Shown: in pieces, positions 35,093 through 46,359 of the stretch | Layout: each line of letters begins with the position of its first letter | How positions within the stretch are numbered: the stretch's first letter is position 1 | Assembly: GCF_023856365.1 (NCBI RefSeq) | Contig: NC_064544.1 | Span: 25,582,399 to 25,646,398, forward strand | Direction: 5' to 3' | Length of the DNA: 64,000 nucleotides | From: Brienomyrus brachyistius | Lineage: Eukaryota > Chordata > Actinopteri > Osteoglossiformes > Mormyridae | Made by a program: the position numbers and the translations under genes | The notes under the pieces: generated by a model | Databases searched by the model: none | Told to the model about the DNA's origin: nothing | What the model saw: only the letters and a program-made list of their open reading frames with translations

Positions 35093-37828
35093 GAGGTCAA
35101 CCGCCCCTCCCAGGGCCAGCCCCTGCCACCACCAGCACTCCAGACCCCACGCCCCATAACCACCAGTTAGCACCCGCCCAAGCTCCCCCCCACCACCCCC
35201 AGCCAGGGCAAACACCCAGACATCATAAAACGGCAGCCATCCCAAGAAGCCACTAGACGCCCATTGCTCGAGGGCCCAACCCCGCCATCCGCCAGGATCC
35301 CGAGGAGACGAGACCACAGCCGACCACCCCCCCCATATAATGGAATTGGCCCAGAGAGAGAGTGGACCAGAGAGAATCCAATTCACATAATTGTTTATTT
35401 TGGATGGGAGCAGATATTCTCTCCATACTTAAGTGGTCTAACAGTAAATTTCTATGCTGAGTAATACATAAATTATTTTTTTAAATTCCTTTTCATGAAG
35501 ATAGTTTTCTTTGCAATGCCTAAGGCAGTAAGGATTATGTGTGCCTTATTTTCTTCCATATCTAATTCACTTGCATCTCCTAAAATATACAGTGTGGGTG
35601 AGGTTGGGATATGACAATTAAACCATACTGATAGATCTTCACATATCATCTGCCAGAACTTCTGCACCGGTGTGCAGGACCTTATTGCATGCATGTACTG
35701 TAGTTCTCCACAAAGTTACCTGAGCAGTGGGTACATAAGTTTGAGTGTTTAAGGCCTATTTGGAACATCCTTTGTCCTGTGTAGTGTATTCAATGGAGAG
35801 TTTTGTATTGTACAAGTTGCAAGTTGGGACTTTTAGTCATTTTGAAAGGGTTTAAACATATTTGATTCCAAACGTTTTGCTCGGGATCAATGGATAGATC
35901 TTGCTCCCATTTTGAGGTTGGGAGGGAAATTGAGTCATCTATTTATAGATTTATAATCCCTTTATCACGCCATACAGGAAAGTTCAATGCTTTCTTTTTT
36001 TGGCAAATATCTGGATTGTTCCAAATGGGTGTTAGATTACAGGGCTAAGTGCAGACCTGGTTATTTTAAAAAATTCCCACCAGGCTGTCAATGAGGTTAC
36101 TAAGGCTTTTAAAACAGTTATAACGCTTCATGCTAGGACTTATAAAGGGTAGATCAGAGATTTTTTACTTCTCCACTGATTGCTTGTTCTAAGTCCAGCC
36201 ATGGACTGTCTACTGGGCTTGATTTAATCCAATTTGATACATACTGCAATCTGTTGGCTAAGAAGTAGTGATAGAAATTTGGTAGTTCTAGACCACCATC
36301 ACCTTTAGCATTTTGTAGGGTTTTTAATCTTATTCGCGATGGTTTATTCTTCCATAAAAATGATGAGATGCTTGTGTCTAGTGATATAAACCAAGCAATA
36401 GAGGGTTTATTAGGGATCATTGAGAACAAGTAATTGATTTTAGGCAGGATCTTCATTTTAATGGTGGCAATTCTACCCATGAGTGATATAGGTAGATTTT
36501 TCCATCGCATGAAATCTACCATTTTTAATACTGGAATGTCATTCATCTGTACCAAGTCTGAGAGCCTGGTGGAAAAATGTATGCCTAAGTATCTGAGGTT
36601 ACCTGACTGCAATAGAGTAGCAGTTGTGTTTTGGAAATTACAAGGCAGAACTGTTGGTCTGCTCCAGTTGACGGAGTAGTCTGATATAGATGAGAACTTA
36701 TCTATAAGTGATATTGTCTTAAGAAGAGAGGCTGGTGAGTTCCTAAGAAAGAGTAATACGTCAACTGCATAAAGGCTTATCTTATGGTCTATTTTTTTTT
36801 TGTTTGAATTCCTTTAATATGTAAATTTTGTCTAATCGCCGCTGCTAGTGGCTCAATGAAGATAACAAAAAGCGAGGGAGAGAGCGGGCAGCCCTGCCTG
36901 GTGCCCCTCTGCAAACGGAGGCTTCGAGAAAATAGTTCATTTGTCCTAATACGTTCATTTGGAGAGCTGTATAGTGTTTTAATCCAGCTTATGAAGGATG
37001 AACCAAATCCAAATTTATGTAGAACTGCAAATAGAAATTTACAATTTACTTTGTCAAATGCTTTCTCTGCATCTAGAGATATAACCGTGGTTTCTAATTT
37101 GTTAATGGAGCAATAGTCTATAACATTCAATAGTCTACGTGTATTATTGGCTGAGTGTCTACCCTTGATAAAAACCTGTTTGGTCAGGATGTATAAGAAA
37201 TGGACTAACTTTCTCTAATCTTTTGGCAAGGACTTTGGCAAATTATTTTAAGATCTACGTCTATGAGTAAGATTGGGCGGTAGCTCGATGTCAGCGTTGG
37301 GTCTTTACCAGGTTTCAGAAGCAGGCTAATAGTTCAAGTTTGGAGATAGCGAGTGATCATTCTGAATTTGAGTAACCATTCTGATAAAAACGGGTGCTAA
37401 AGTTGGCCAAAATACTTTGTAGAATTCTGCTGGGAAACCATCGGGACCTGGGACTTTATTATTTGGAAGATGCTGTACGGCTCCGGGTCCGGTGGCAAAA
37501 GACCCATCCGCTGACATACAGTTTGTTGACCGCGATGACAGCACGGGAGCCTCCGTCGATGAATTTTTTCCTTATAGGGAACAGGATCTTCCTTCTTTCC
37601 AGGATCTCCTTGGGAAACTGGTCGTTGATGCTAAAGTTTGTTCCTTTTAATTCCCGGCCGAGGCTTTTAACCAGTTCTTTTTGTTTAAAGTGCTCGAATT
37701 TAGCCACTATTGGTCTGGGTCTGCGTCCGTCGGGTCTCTTCACTCCTAGGTGGTGAACTCGATAGAAGCTGATGGTTTTTACTGTGTCCTCCGGGAGTTT
37801 TAGCTGAGTTAGAATGAACTCTTTCACT

Positions 37829-37870
<42 letters not shown>

Positions 37871-37925
37871 TTTATTTGTATTGCACTTTATATTTTAGCA
37901 ATTTCAAAGTGCTAAAATATGCTTT
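37829..37925. repeat. (AAT)n plus LINE/SINE-type tail inserted in L1 ORF1
   Basis: About 12 AAT units run into TTTTATTTGTATTGCACTTT, a motif common at the ends of fish non-LTR elements. It separates the N- and C-terminal parts of L1 ORF1, so it is a later insertion. Confidence 0.7.
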
Positions 37926-38698
37926 CTCCAGGATGCCTGAAATTACTAAATTGTCTGTCATGCGGCGGGCCTGGAGGTCAATGATAGTTTATTTTATTTT
38001 TTAATTTTCCTCCGAAAGGCGCATCATTCCATCTGTGAGGGATTTTACCGATTCCCCGAGGGTCGCATTCTCTGCAGCAAGTGATTCCACCTGTTGTTGG
38101 CTGTACTCCACTGACTCACGCAAAGCCTGGAACTCTTTATGGAGAATTTCCATTAGGGACAGACGCGCCTCTAAGCAGGATAGTCGTATATCTATAGACT
38201 CCAAAATGTCTGTCACATCGTTGGTATTACGAGAAGCCGCTTCTGGGGAGTCCTCGGGGCGGCTTCTCTTGGAGGACGAGTTATTTTTACAGGTGGAAGT
38301 GGTCGGTGTTTTGTCTGATTTCCGCATAGCAATTCTCTCGAAGTACTCGTCTATACAATTTTCTAAACTGTTCAGAATTTCACTGTGCTCCAGGATGCTA
38401 AATTTTTTTATGGATACAACTGAAATGAATTTTGATTACCTTTAAGGCTGTCTAGAGATAAGTTGGCGTGGAAAGAATCCGATTGATAACCTTTTTGCAG
38501 TCAGCTGCGCACCGCCGTGTTCAATACTGCCGTGCTTCTCGTCGAGGTCTCGCGTTGTTACAGCATAGCCCCTACTCAGTTTTTCTCCAGTTTTCTTGCT
38601 GCTCTTGTCTCTCGCACCCCAGTAAAATGGCCGCCGCTTCGTTTTCATTATGCATACCTTGGACAATGACATCAACTTAATGCGACCTATCATATTTT

Positions 38699-39555
38699 GA
38701 CTCTCGTTGCTCTAGCTTGTTAGTAGCTGACAGGAGAACAAAAGGATATCAGTTCATCAATTGAAATTTCTCAAGTTCATGACTGTAAGTATGACCACAG
38801 TGCATATGGTGCAACTGATAGTTTTGTTACTTCATACCATCTGATGTGGACCCAGGCCGCATGTTAAACATGTCAAGTAAATTGGCGATGCTAATTTCTG
38901 TTAGCCTGTTAATGGCAGTTCCCATTAGGTGTTAGCATAGTGCTAATTGTCAATGACGGTAATCGATCTAAAATCATTTTGGAGGCCTACGTGGTCCCAC
39001 TGTTAAGCAAATAAATTCAGTGAACCAAATCTGAAACAGCACAAAGACGATAACAGTCTTAAAAATGATTAGACTTAGAGCTCTTTCATTTAAAAACAAA
39101 TTGAGCTTAGGCTACTTGAAGCCTACATCTAAATGCCTGTGTTTGTGTGTTTGTGTAGGTTCCTGTGATATCCTTCAAGCCCAGTAATCACCACACAATA
39201 AATATTACTTGGCTTGTGCCGTTTATTTGCACTACTACAAACAGGCTTAACGGCTTCTGGCTCAACTTCTTGTTCTAGCTAGCTTCCATTATTCCCCAGA
39301 ACGTTAGCTCCCTCTAGAGGAATTATATGGGTATGCTTTCACATTCAGTTTACCACAGTTAGCCTACAGAAAATCTGTATTGGATCAGTATTTCTGTTTA
39401 GCCTACATTTTTGTGCATTACTGTATTTAATATCTTTGACACTAATAGGCAGTGTTGCAGGAAAATAGTAGCCTATAATGGTTAATTTAGAGAATGTGTT
39501 TCTAATTACAGAAGTGAGGGAGAGCAGAATCATGTGAAGGAGGTGTACGTTTAAG
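38699..39555. other. Unassigned sequence between L1 and transposase fragments
   Basis: AT-rich, with no supported exon or repeat border. Short ORFs only. Confidence 0.5.
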
Positions 39556-39729
39556 GTGGAATGGACGATAAATCCTGAGTTCAGGTACTGGATAGGGCAT
39601 GTGACAGATAATGTACATCGGGCATACTGCAAGATATGCAAGAAAGCTTTTGATGTAGGCAACATGGGCATTTCTGCTGTTCAAAGCCATGCCAAAGGAC
39701 AGGGACACAAGAGGGTCCTCTCCTTTTGA
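39556..39729 (+). pseudogene. BED-like zinc finger fragment of a transposase-related protein
   Basis: The frame from 39556 to the stop at 39727-39729 shows a compact finger: FRYWIGHVTDN, then C-x2-C (YCKICKKAF), GNMGISAVQSH and a final H (GQGHKR). This spacing is seen in fish hAT- and transposon-related proteins. There is no good start codon and no continuation in frame, so it is a relic or a single exon. Confidence 0.55.
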
Positions 39730-39763
39730 GCAAGTCACTGGTGTTGTGTTAGACCATAGCTAC

Positions 39764-40228
39764 TTGCCAGCCAGCTTTGGAGCCCTAACTGAGAATGCTC
39801 TGGTGTATATCACAGGTTTTGTTGTTAGGCAGGTCGTGAAGAAGCTGAAGTGTGATGTGCTGCAGTAGCTTGGTTAGTACAGCCGTGCCTTCACGTCTCG
39901 TCAGAACTATCATCTGCTGACCTTGCGTAACAATGGAGGCCTGCTGATACTAAGCCATGGTACAGTAAAGGTGATTGGCTCAGCTGAGCAGTGCATCAGA
40001 CAGGCCTCCAACATCCAGTCTCTGTTGAATAGGGTTGTGAAAGCAGATGTAGGTTTTCAGGATATATTTAATCGTTGTGATCACATTGCTGAAACTCAAG
40101 ATGGCATTGGCAACCATCATTTCAATTTAATTTCACTTGTCTTGCTTTCACAAGTTGAGAGAAGACCATGTGGCAAAAGTACATACTCTCCAACTACAGA
40201 GCAGCAGTTTGAGGAAGAAACTGAGTAA
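39764..40228 (+). pseudogene. P-element/THAP9-like transposase C-terminal fragment
   Basis: A first piece (39764-39868) reads ALTENALVYITGFVVRQVVKKLKCDVLQ and then stops. After a frame change, 39895-40228 reads YHLLTLRNNGGLLILSHGTV...AEQCIRQ. The pattern 'GGL, S...V, ...AE' is the one I associate with the C-terminal region of P-element-type (THAP9-like) transposases. Stops and frameshifts show it is inactive. Whether it belongs with the zinc finger just upstream is unclear. Confidence 0.5.
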
Positions 40229-40583
40229 AATAGTATTGTTACAAGGATACTAAATACTAGACACAGAGCCTCTGTCTTCCCACCCCCACGTCACAGGAAA
40301 GACACAGCTTCTGTACTGACACCAGTATATATTGCAGTTCATTGGCTATAGTTCTTGACAAATATACACAAGATGCCTGTGTGTATGGACCTGCCCTGTC
40401 TATAGTTATTTTTCCAAAAAGCAGGTAAACGGATGTTCATCTTTCATATTAAATGTAAAAAAAAAATAAAGTATTTTCTTTGTCTGGAAAATGTATTGTG
40501 TACAGTTCATTGTCTATAGTTCTCTACAAGTCTATACAAATGCCCGTTGCTTTGGATAAAGGCGTCTGCCAAATGCTTAAATG

Positions 40584-41279
40584 CAGTAACGGTCCTAGCC
40601 GATGAGGCGCCCTAGGCGAGCATCAGCGCCGGCGCCCCCCCAGGCGTAGGGAAACTATAGCGGAACTAATGTTGCGTTTGGGTTGAGGTCTGGTCAGTTT
40701 TGCTGGTAACATTTTTGTTTTGCTCAGTTATAAGTGCAGCATTTGTTATGCGGCTGAGAAAGTGTTTTAAGTTATAATGTCAATATTCATGGATATTGGA
40801 GTTACTGTATGAGCTGCAGTCATAAGTTAATGGCGTGAGCGAGCTGTAGCCTATTTGTTTGTGTTTGGTTATTTTTAGGAAATTGCCCGTGTTTTTACTT
40901 ATTCATTTTTTGATGTATGTGCTTTATTTTATCTAGTTCTCACGGCATGCTCGACCGGATAGATATGTGAATAAATGCCCGTGATCAGAGATCAACTTGT
41001 GTTCGTTATTGAGGGAGGTTACAAGGGGGGGGGGCTCATAGGAAAGTTATGTATCATCATCATCGTCATCATCATCATTATTATTATTACTACTTAATAG
41101 GCTTTGTTTAGGAGGTAAATTCATGTGGGCTTGTTCTTTTCATATTAAGACACATTAATACCAACTAGCTTTAAGAATAGTGGAATGTTACACTTTTTTC
41201 TTCCTCCGTTTGTGGCGCCCCCTGGATGAATGGCGCCCTTGGCCCATTGCCTATATTGCCAATGCCACGAGCCGGCCTG
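40584..41279. mobile_element. hAT-like non-autonomous element
   Basis: The ends are roughly inverted (CAGTAACGGTCCTAGCC at 40584; GAGCCGGCCTG ending 41279) with the sub-terminal GGCGCCC motif on both sides. Flanks CTTAAATG and CATTAATG agree at 6 of 8 bases, as expected for an old 8-bp hAT duplication. The body is AT-rich and non-coding, with a (CAT/ATT)n run near 41057-41095. Confidence 0.6.
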
Positions 41280-41287
41280 CATTAATG

Positions 41288-42120
41288 TAAATGCATGAGT
41301 GGTAACACAATGGGATTTATCATGGAGATTACCAGGGTCTTTCAGCTAACATTGCTGGCCTTTTTTGTGGTGTTTTGTATTTGCATTGTTCTGCACGTAG
41401 TAGGAGAGTAGTGTATGTTTATTTCGATTGGAAGAATGAAAAAATACCTATATGCGCATTACATTTTGAACATAAAAGTAGGCTGTGTTAAGAAAAACCG
41501 CTTCCCTGTCGATTTACTCGTGGCTCGGTCGTAAATACATGTCTGACATTTATAATGAACCAAGACAATAAAAATCGCTTCTCAAATTTGCCCATTTATG
41601 GTTCTTTATTTCTGAATGCCAGCTTGTCCCTGATAGACGTTCATTCATTTAAAAGGAGCTCTACCCCGTCCCAAGATGGCGGCTCTGTTGACGCATTCGC
41701 TCCCAAAGACGGCTGTATTCAACGCGACATCCAGTGTTTTTATCTCTGGTACTGATCTAGCTGTAGTTAGATTAAATACAGTACAACTCTTCACGTAAAC
41801 CCGCATTAGAAACAGAGGTACAGAGAGAGTGTAAGGAAGCTAAACTTCATCCATTATTATAAAAAGAATAAAATACATTACTCCAGATTGCAGTGTTAGT
41901 TTGGCCTCCTTTGCATATTTTCCTTTCCCTTCACAATTCATTTATAAAAATAGATCCAGAAAAAGGAATAATTGGAATGTTTCCTTATAGAAACAGTGGG
42001 ACAAGATAACACTGTGGCCGTTATGAAGCCAGGCGCCGAAAGTTGGTGACGTATCCCAGCTAATAAATGTTATTTATGAGAAAACTACAGTAATGTGGAT
42101 GTCAGTTCTTCTTTATGCGT
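41288..42120. other. Unassigned sequence with a promoter-like YY1-type site
   Basis: No exon is supported. CCAAGATGGCGGC at about 41670 is a good YY1-type motif, often found in promoters, but the ORF across it (41555-41755) has no recognisable domain. Confidence 0.35.
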
Positions 42121-42124
42121 GAAG

Positions 42125-43600
42125 GATGGCGCAATGGCCCTGGTGGACGGCGTGGCCAATGCTGCTGACAGCCTTCGGCTATGATACAGTCCCAATGACC
42201 GAGCTGGAGCACACTTCCACTTTTAGGATTGGATGGAGAAGCAGCATACAAGATCGACAGCAAGACAACTTCACCTGTCCAGCAAACCAACCATGCTGAA
42301 CTGGCCCCTACTAATGGAAGTGAGATGTACTTCTGCAGGGGGTGTTATAGGGGGAAGAACATCCTTGCGTCTGCCGGAGTGCCCCCTCAAGTGGCTGTGA
42401 CCGAACTCGATGGATGAATTGGACTGCATGTACTATGGCTATGTTAAATGCCAAAATACAACGAAATAATGTTCAACGAATGTTATTGACATCTAATCAT
42501 AGTGCATGGAAGCAACTGTGGAGTATTAGTTCTACTATGTGGTTACATCTAAAGCCTGAAATACCTCAGTGTAATGATACTTTATGCACTGGGCATGGGG
42601 GAATGTATAATGTAGCTACACACCAAGCTCAATGTAGATTCCACGGGTTGTCCATAATAGCTGGAGGGGCATAATGGTGTCGTGGATCGCCCAGGGGAAG
42701 CCCCTATGATGTCACGCGGGACTCCCCTGCCACACCCCCGCTGGTTTCCCTAGGAGGGAGTTGAGCAGCGGCCGTAGCGCTTCTACACCTGTCCCGAGAA
42801 CCGGCAGGACCGGTTACCGTTTGCCCTCCTCTACCAGCTGATGCCCGTCGGGGTAATCGGCGAGCCTTTTTATTCGTGTTTGGCACACCTGCCGGTCTTC
42901 AGCCCTCCGTGCTAAGTTCCAGCGTTTATTCCCTGACCTGTCTCCACCTCTGTTCTGCCTCTTCCGCCCTTCGCTTATAGCCTAGCCCTCTCACTGCCGA
43001 TGCCGATCGCCTGACCACCTGTCTGTTTTCACTACCTCGATTTTGGATTTTTTTTGTCTCTGTCCTGTTGCTCTCTCTCCCGGAGTTGACGGAGAAGATA
43101 AATATTGGACTGATCCGCTATAGCGTCCTCCTTATTTTCCGCAACCCCCGCCGTGATTAATGGACTCTACAGGTAAAGGGAGAATAGCTAGATACCTATA
43201 CTAACAAAAGGTATGATATACGAGATTGTGATAAAACTGATAGAGGATATATATGCTCACTACGAACACGTCATACTAACCCATGTTTTGATACGAAGGG
43301 AAACGTGTGCCAATAGTACTATTGGCCCCCCCGAGATATGCTATTTGAAGTCGGTCCTCACATCCTTTGTGTGAGTACCATCCACGTCCATGAACATCTA
43401 CCATACGTGCCGTATTCCGGATGTTAGAATAACACATATATTTGGAAATGGCAAAACAAAACATATTGGTTAAAAATTCGAACACCTTATGAAAGTATAA
43501 ACCAAACGCAAATGTCACAAGCAACGCAGTTACTGAATATTTTTGAATGTGTGAAACTAACGTCAATATCTGTCATTACTTGTTGCACATGCTTGAAAAT
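42125..43600 (+). pseudogene. Envelope-like glycoprotein relic of an endogenous retroelement (tentative)
   Basis: Plus-strand frames on both sides of an insertion (42678-43157) show Cys-rich, N-glycosylation-site-rich sequence of the kind seen in retroviral envelope surface units: 42130-42670 in two frames, and about 43200-43600. The second block holds several closely spaced Cys residues and a hydrophobic tail. Stops and frame changes are present in both blocks, so nothing functional can be made. No gag or pol is nearby. A secreted host glycoprotein is an alternative. Confidence 0.3.
42678..43157. mobile_element. 480-bp LTR-like insertion flanked by TAATGG
   Basis: A GC-richer segment beginning TGTCGTGGATC and ending GCCGTGAT sits between direct repeats TAATGG (42672-42677 and 43158-43163). 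It has no ORF and a TTTTTTTT run near 43050. A 5-6-base duplication and a TG start suggest a solo LTR, but the 3' end is not CA, so the class is uncertain. Confidence 0.4.
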
Positions 43601-43734
43601 TAGTCAGAAATCTGTCCACTTAAAACTACGTAAATAAATTCTCTACTTGATGGGCTGGTGCTGAATGAATAGGCCAGCTGGCCAACTTGTGTCTGTGCCA
43701 CTGACTGGCATCCTGACATATAATGACTTTTCCC

Positions 43735-44090
43735 CCCTCACTGTAAAAAGTCCAGACAGCAAATTAGTTAACAGTAATTAGTAATCACGTGTAGTTCTCA
43801 TTTATCGTGATGTAAACTTCAAAACCTTTTCTGCACATTTTAATGATTTAATTAATATTACCTAATTTGTTTATCATTTTCTGCAATCACTGTATGTTAA
43901 AGCAAGTTTTAAAACTAGCTGTAAAATTATTGATGCTGTTGTTGAGCTGAAATTTGTTGCCGGAGCCTTAGGATATGCCTCTATACACAGGAGTGAGGGG
44001 ATGGATACAGTATTCTATGGATGCCTCTGAAGAGAATAATTATCCCGATTTTATATTGAGAGAGATGGTTAATTCCATTTTAATGCAGAC
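43735..44090. repeat. Non-coding block duplicated at 59.9-60.8 kb
   Basis: The sequence TTAGTTAACAGTAATTAG...TTGAGAGAGATG matches 59960-60770 in the same orientation, where a SINE and AT repeats interrupt it. Shared blocks include TGTATGTTAAAGCAA/TCTATGTTAAAGCAA and GTGAGGGGATGGAT, and GCCTCTGAAGAGAATAA. It is either a dispersed element I do not recognise or part of a local duplication. Confidence 0.75.
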
Positions 44091-44587
44091 TGGGTTCACA
44101 GCCCCTGTTCTGCCCTTGATCTTTTGCATGCATGCTATCATGTATTAGTTTACTCTGAATTTTGATCACATGTCAAACTAAATAAATTTTGGACTGGATT
44201 CCATGTTTTTACGCTGTAAGTTACATTTTTATTTCAGCATAATTATAAGATCCCGCAGGTAGAAAATAAGTCTGTTACTTAATAAATGACCATAAAGTAG
44301 TTGCTGCTGTATATATTCCATAAATATACTGAACTGGAGTTCTATGCATCCTTACAAAGTAATAACTGTAAGCGTTCTTTAAGTATGAAAGAGTTTAGGA
44401 CATTGTCACCTGCAGTGGATGGCCACATGTCCCCATAATTATAACTTTAGATTATATTTCTGCATGACTGAGTATTCACTGAGTAACTGGTAGTGTTGGA
44501 TGGTATTCACGCCTCATATTTACCATTTATATCAGTCTTCAAAGTGTTTAGATTATTAAGGCTGGTCTTGGTTGTTTTCTTGCCTAG

Positions 44588-44649
44588 AGAAACAGAAGTT
44601 TGATGCCATGACGCCACAGCTGCTCGCCGTTCCTGTCAGTACGGTGGAG
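44588..44649 (+). other. Candidate orphan coding exon (62 nt)
   Basis: A strong pyrimidine tract and acceptor (TTTTCTTGCCTAG) precede, and a GTAAGA donor follows, an open frame reading KQKFDAMTPQLLAVPVSTVE. No neighbouring exon in a compatible phase is evident. It may belong to the unrecognised gene fragment at 45.5 kb, but its phase does not join that directly. Confidence 0.3.
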
Positions 44650-45259
44650 GTAAGAGTTTGAAACGTTCATCAGCCTGTCAGCTACGCATCTCGCCTGGAT
44701 ACAGGACTCAGCTTTTATTCTTCCGTAATACGCCCTAAGCCCCTCACTCTACTCAATCTCAGTGCTGTTTGGTAGTAAATAAGTCATTGTCACTGACTGC
44801 CACAGATTACGTAAATTAAGTGGCACAAGTGTAACCCTGTCATTTTAAAGAGGGTAAACTCTGATCAGGAAATTTACGATGTCAGAATAAACTGATTTTT
44901 TAAAAGAACTAACTAATGTGCCCTAATAAGGAAATGCATACAATCAGAATAAAATATCTGTGGTTTTTAACAGTGGTACAGTAACAGTCTGATAAAGAAA
45001 GGTATCAGATCAATATATCTATAGCATGTAATGGAACTTGCATGAATATATTCTCCCCTCCGGAATTCATAGTTCCAGTAGTTATCAGAAATTGCCGTTA
45101 TTCGGAAAATTACAGACTATGAACAAAAACGGACAATGCAAGAAAATAAAAGAATGTGTATGACGGAACTCTAGAGTATTTTTGCAAGGGTGGGTACTAG
45201 CTGGTTTATGTACTAGCTCACATTCAAGAAACACCATAAATGCTACTCATACACAGTTG
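44650..45259. other. Unassigned AT-rich sequence
   Basis: No supported feature between the candidate exon and the SINE. Confidence 0.5.
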
Positions 45260-45508
45260 GGGGGCAGGGGTCAATACATAGACCAAGTCCTTGTGCCTGT
45301 AATCGGAAGGTCACCGGTTCAAACCCAGCCTCAGCACGTCTGCGGGTCCTCGAGCAAGGCCCTTAATTCCCCCCAGCTCCCTAGACGCCCCAACAGGTAG
45401 CTGCCCTTCACAGACAACTTACTCCACAAAGGGCATGTTGAGGGAGACACAAAAAACGCAATATCCCCACAGGGATTAATAAAGTATTGATTATTATTAT
45501 TATTATTA
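45260..45508 (+). mobile_element. tRNA-derived SINE with (TTA)n tail
   Basis: The head carries GACCAAGTCCTTGTGCCTG and the B-box CCGGTTCAAACCC (about 45313), then the core GAGCAAGGCCCTTAA and CAGCTCCCTAGACGCC, and the tail GGATTAATAAAGTATTGATTATTATT. It is a different SINE family from the GATG-tailed one. Its 3' end lies exactly where homology to the unrecognised gene begins, so it has displaced or interrupted the coding sequence. Confidence 0.85.
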
Positions 45509-45733
45509 GAAGTTGTAGACGATGAATTCCAGCTGAATGATGTTAATTTACACATTGCTGAAACTAAAGTGGAACACCTCAACATAAATGATCTAGAAGC
45601 AGGCAGTGTGAAGGTGTCCACATCACATGGCGATGTGGTGAAGGGGCCTCTGCAAACAACGTATGGGAAACAGAAGAAAGGAAAGAACCGGCAAAATTAC
45701 ACCCCACTGTCAAAAACGAGAGCCGGTGGCTGA
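45509..45733 (+). pseudogene. C-terminal fragment paralogous to the minus-strand gene at 56.7-57.5 kb
   Basis: The open frame of 74 codons to TGA 45731-45733 begins EVVDDEFQLNDVNLHIAETK and continues VEHLNINDLEAGSVKVSTS. The minus-strand gene has EVVDSEFQLNALNWEIAGTK and VEHLNINNLEAGSVKVSTS. After that point this copy adds about 35 basic residues (KGPLQTTYGKQKKGKNRQ) absent from the other. There is no start codon; the 5' side is a SINE. Conservation of protein reading frame between the two copies supports a real coding ancestor. Confidence 0.65.
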
Positions 45734-45884
45734 AGCTGAACATCCTTCTCAGCCTGTTATTTGAATTTGTCAAATTGTTTTTAATCATTGTGGGATTAGC
45801 CCCATTGAACCCTTCACATACATACTTACAGCATCTCTAATATACTTTGAATTGTAAACATGTTTCTTCTCTACATCCATTTAT

Positions 45885-46240
45885 CCATCCATCCATTTTC
45901 CAAACCGCTTATCCTATCGGGTCGCGGGGGGTCCGGAGCCTATCCCGGAAGCAATGGGCACGAGGCTGGGAACAACCCAGGATGGGGGGCCAGCCCATCG
46001 CAGGGCACACTCACACACCATTCACTCACACAGGCACACCTATGGGCAATTTAGCGACTCCAATTAGCCTCAGCATGTTTTTGGACTGTGGGGGGAAACC
46101 GGAGTACCCGGAGGAAACCCCACGATGACATGGGGAGAACATGCAAACTCCACACACATGTGACCCAGGCGAAGACTCGAACCTGGGTCCCAGAGGTGTG
46201 AGGCAACAGTGCTAACCACTGCACCACCATGCCGCCCCTA
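45885..46240 (-). mobile_element. GATG-tailed tRNA-derived SINE, full length
   Basis: On the minus strand it starts with GGCGGCATGGTGGTGCAGTGG (A-box region), has B-box GGTTCGAGTC, the body GTGGAGTTTGCATGTTCTCC, and the tail GCGACCCGATAGGATAAGCGG followed by (GATG)n. This tail resembles the Rex3 3' end in this window, suggesting it uses RTE machinery. Confidence 0.88.
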
Positions 46241-46359
46241 CATCCATTTATTTCTTACCTATTATGCAATGTAAGGGGAATCTTACTAATGCTAATAATT
46301 ACAACTAATATTGTAACTGTGTTTTGCTTATGTTTGGAAGTCCTGGGTTAAGGACGAGG

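Larger units (their letters stand above)
32497..38698 (-). mobile_element. Rearranged L1-clade LINE with ORF1 and ORF2 remnants
   Basis: Read on the minus strand, it starts near 38698. ORF1 N-terminus (38327-38001) has a Glu/Leu-rich coiled coil. After a microsatellite insertion, 37827-37510 gives the ORF1 C-terminal part (RVHHLGVKRPDGRRPRPIVA; NFSINDQFPKEILERRKIL). At about 37490 this fuses directly to ORF2 RT (LPNNKVPGPDGFPAEFYKVF), so the endonuclease is deleted. RT continues with VISLDAEKAFDKVN and [14 protein letters not shown] (37130-36789). The catalytic YADD is YAVD near 36775. Later pieces at 36612-36154 and 35694-35473 are the ORF2 C-terminal region. A long GC-rich tail with a TG tract ends in an (AAAAT)n-like tail near 32497. 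Borders are approximate. Confidence 0.8.

Noticed and set aside
43276..43566. 96-codon minus-strand ORF
   Set aside because: It is antisense to the envelope-like block and has no independent support.
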